64,000 nt of DNA from Chloroherpetonaceae bacterium (GTDB lineage Bacteria > Bacteroidota > Chlorobiia > Chlorobiales > Thermochlorobacteraceae): assembly GCA_033763895.1 (NCBI GenBank), contig JANRJQ010000010.1, positions 252,146 to 316,145 on the forward strand, read 5' to 3'. Under the pieces are notes generated by a model that was not told the origin of the DNA, did not search any database, and worked only from the letters and a program-made list of their open reading frames with translations. The position numbers and the translations under genes are program-made. Below are positions 63,584 through 64,000 of this stretch, piece by piece; within the stretch, counting starts at the first letter, position 1; each line of letters opens with the position of its first letter.

Positions 63584-64000
63584 TTAGCCGAATGAGACGG
63601 ATGAGGTTTGCTCACGGTCATGAATCCAATCAAGAACAATTTTGGTAATGACAATGGCAGTAAAAAGACTTACCGCAATTCCAATCATTAAGGTTACGGC
63701 AAAGCCTTTAATTGGCCCAATTCCGAAAAAGTATAAAAGGGCACCGGCAGCAAAGGTTGTCACGTGTGAATCGAGAATTGCAGAAAAAGCCTTGTCATAT
63801 CCAAGGTCGATAGCAAGTTTCATCATTTTACCTCGCCCAGATTCCTCGCGAATGCGCTCAAAAATGAGCACATTGGCATCAACAGCCATACCAATCGTAA
63901 GCACTAACCCGGCAATGCCCGGAAGCGTGAGTGTGGCACTAAATCCGGCAAGTGCTGCAATCACAAAAACGATATTGAATACGAGAGCTAAATTTGCAAT
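63584..64000 (-). CDS. secD: Protein translocase subunit SecD, C-terminal part (partial at window edge)
   Basis: The frame is open to the right edge, so only the last 138 residues are seen. They hold the C-terminal membrane bundle of Sec[21 protein letters not shown] followed by [10 protein letters not shown], then [20 protein letters not shown] and [20 protein letters not shown]. These are strongly conserved in SecD. The beginning lies outside the window. secF follows, as is usual. Confidence 0.92.
   Translation of the reverse strand: MANLALVFNIVFVIAALAGFSATLTLPGIAGLVLTIGMAVDANVLIFERIREESGRGKMMKLAIDLGYDKAFSAILDSHVTTFAAGALLYFFGIGPIKGFAVTLMIGIAVSLFTAIVITKIVLDWIHDREQTSSVSFG

Overview
The window looks like a chromosomal segment from the Chlorobiota (green sulfur bacteria and relatives, Bacteroidota/Chlorobiota group). 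The reasons are a magnesium-chelatase BchI-type ATPase, a fused phytol kinase/phytyl-phosphate kinase-like protein, an S46-family dipeptidyl-peptidase, and three secreted proteins ending in type IX secretion (T9SS) C-terminal sorting domains. Base composition is AT-rich by eye. I cannot name the species; a Chloroherpeton-like organism is a reasonable guess. BchI and the phytol kinase suggest a (bacterio)chlorophyll-based phototroph, but no reaction-centre or chlorosome gene is in the window.

Layout. 1-9 kb (+ strand mostly): the 3' part of a GH57/DUF3536 gene, recO, convergent clpS, a DUF169 protein with a sodium/solute symporter, tRNA-Val(CAC), a lipoprotein of unknown function, bamD, nadD and the phytol kinase fusion, then a small outer-membrane barrel protein. 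9.9-21 kb (all minus strand): mutS2, prfB (with a programmed +1 frameshift that splits it into two reading frames), ruvC, tatC, iscX, a MoxR AAA ATPase, a PAS/GAF histidine kinase, the Fe-S chaperone hscA, and a receiver protein carrying a histidine-kinase dimerisation domain but no ATPase domain. 21-37 kb (+ strand): a 1515-residue hybrid sensor kinase with its Hpt partner, mrdA (PBP2), a novel multi-pass protein, a STAS-like protein, a transglutaminase-like exported protein, a Nudix hydrolase, free-methionine-R-sulfoxide reductase, a TPR protein, aroE, an orphan ABC ATPase and two small unknown proteins.

37.5-40.6 kb: bchI and a heptosyltransferase-like gene on the minus strand, with dispersed palindromic repeats clustered on both sides of bchI; one repeat supplies the stop codon of the glycosyltransferase gene. 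40.8-56 kb: two giant T9SS secreted proteins (2030 and 2306 residues) built from fibronectin-III-like modules, and a smaller T9SS protein whose tail and terminator are a recent copy of its neighbour's. Between the giants lies an 870-bp spacer with a strong terminator and an AT-rich array with a period of about 22 bp. 56-64 kb: a methyltransferase/glycosyltransferase pair, an S46 peptidase, the C-terminal half of a split carbamoyl-phosphate synthase, a STAS protein, secF and the end of secD.

How the genes combine: much is housekeeping (recombination and repair, translation termination, Tat and Sec export, outer-membrane assembly, cell-wall elongation). The more unusual parts are the iscX-moxR-kinase-hscA-receiver series, the kinase fusion for phytol salvage, the large sensor kinase/Hpt pair, and the repetitive T9SS surface-protein locus. 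Most start codons were re-chosen where the longest frame began with TTG and an ATG with a better family fit lay downstream; these choices are noted in the entries.
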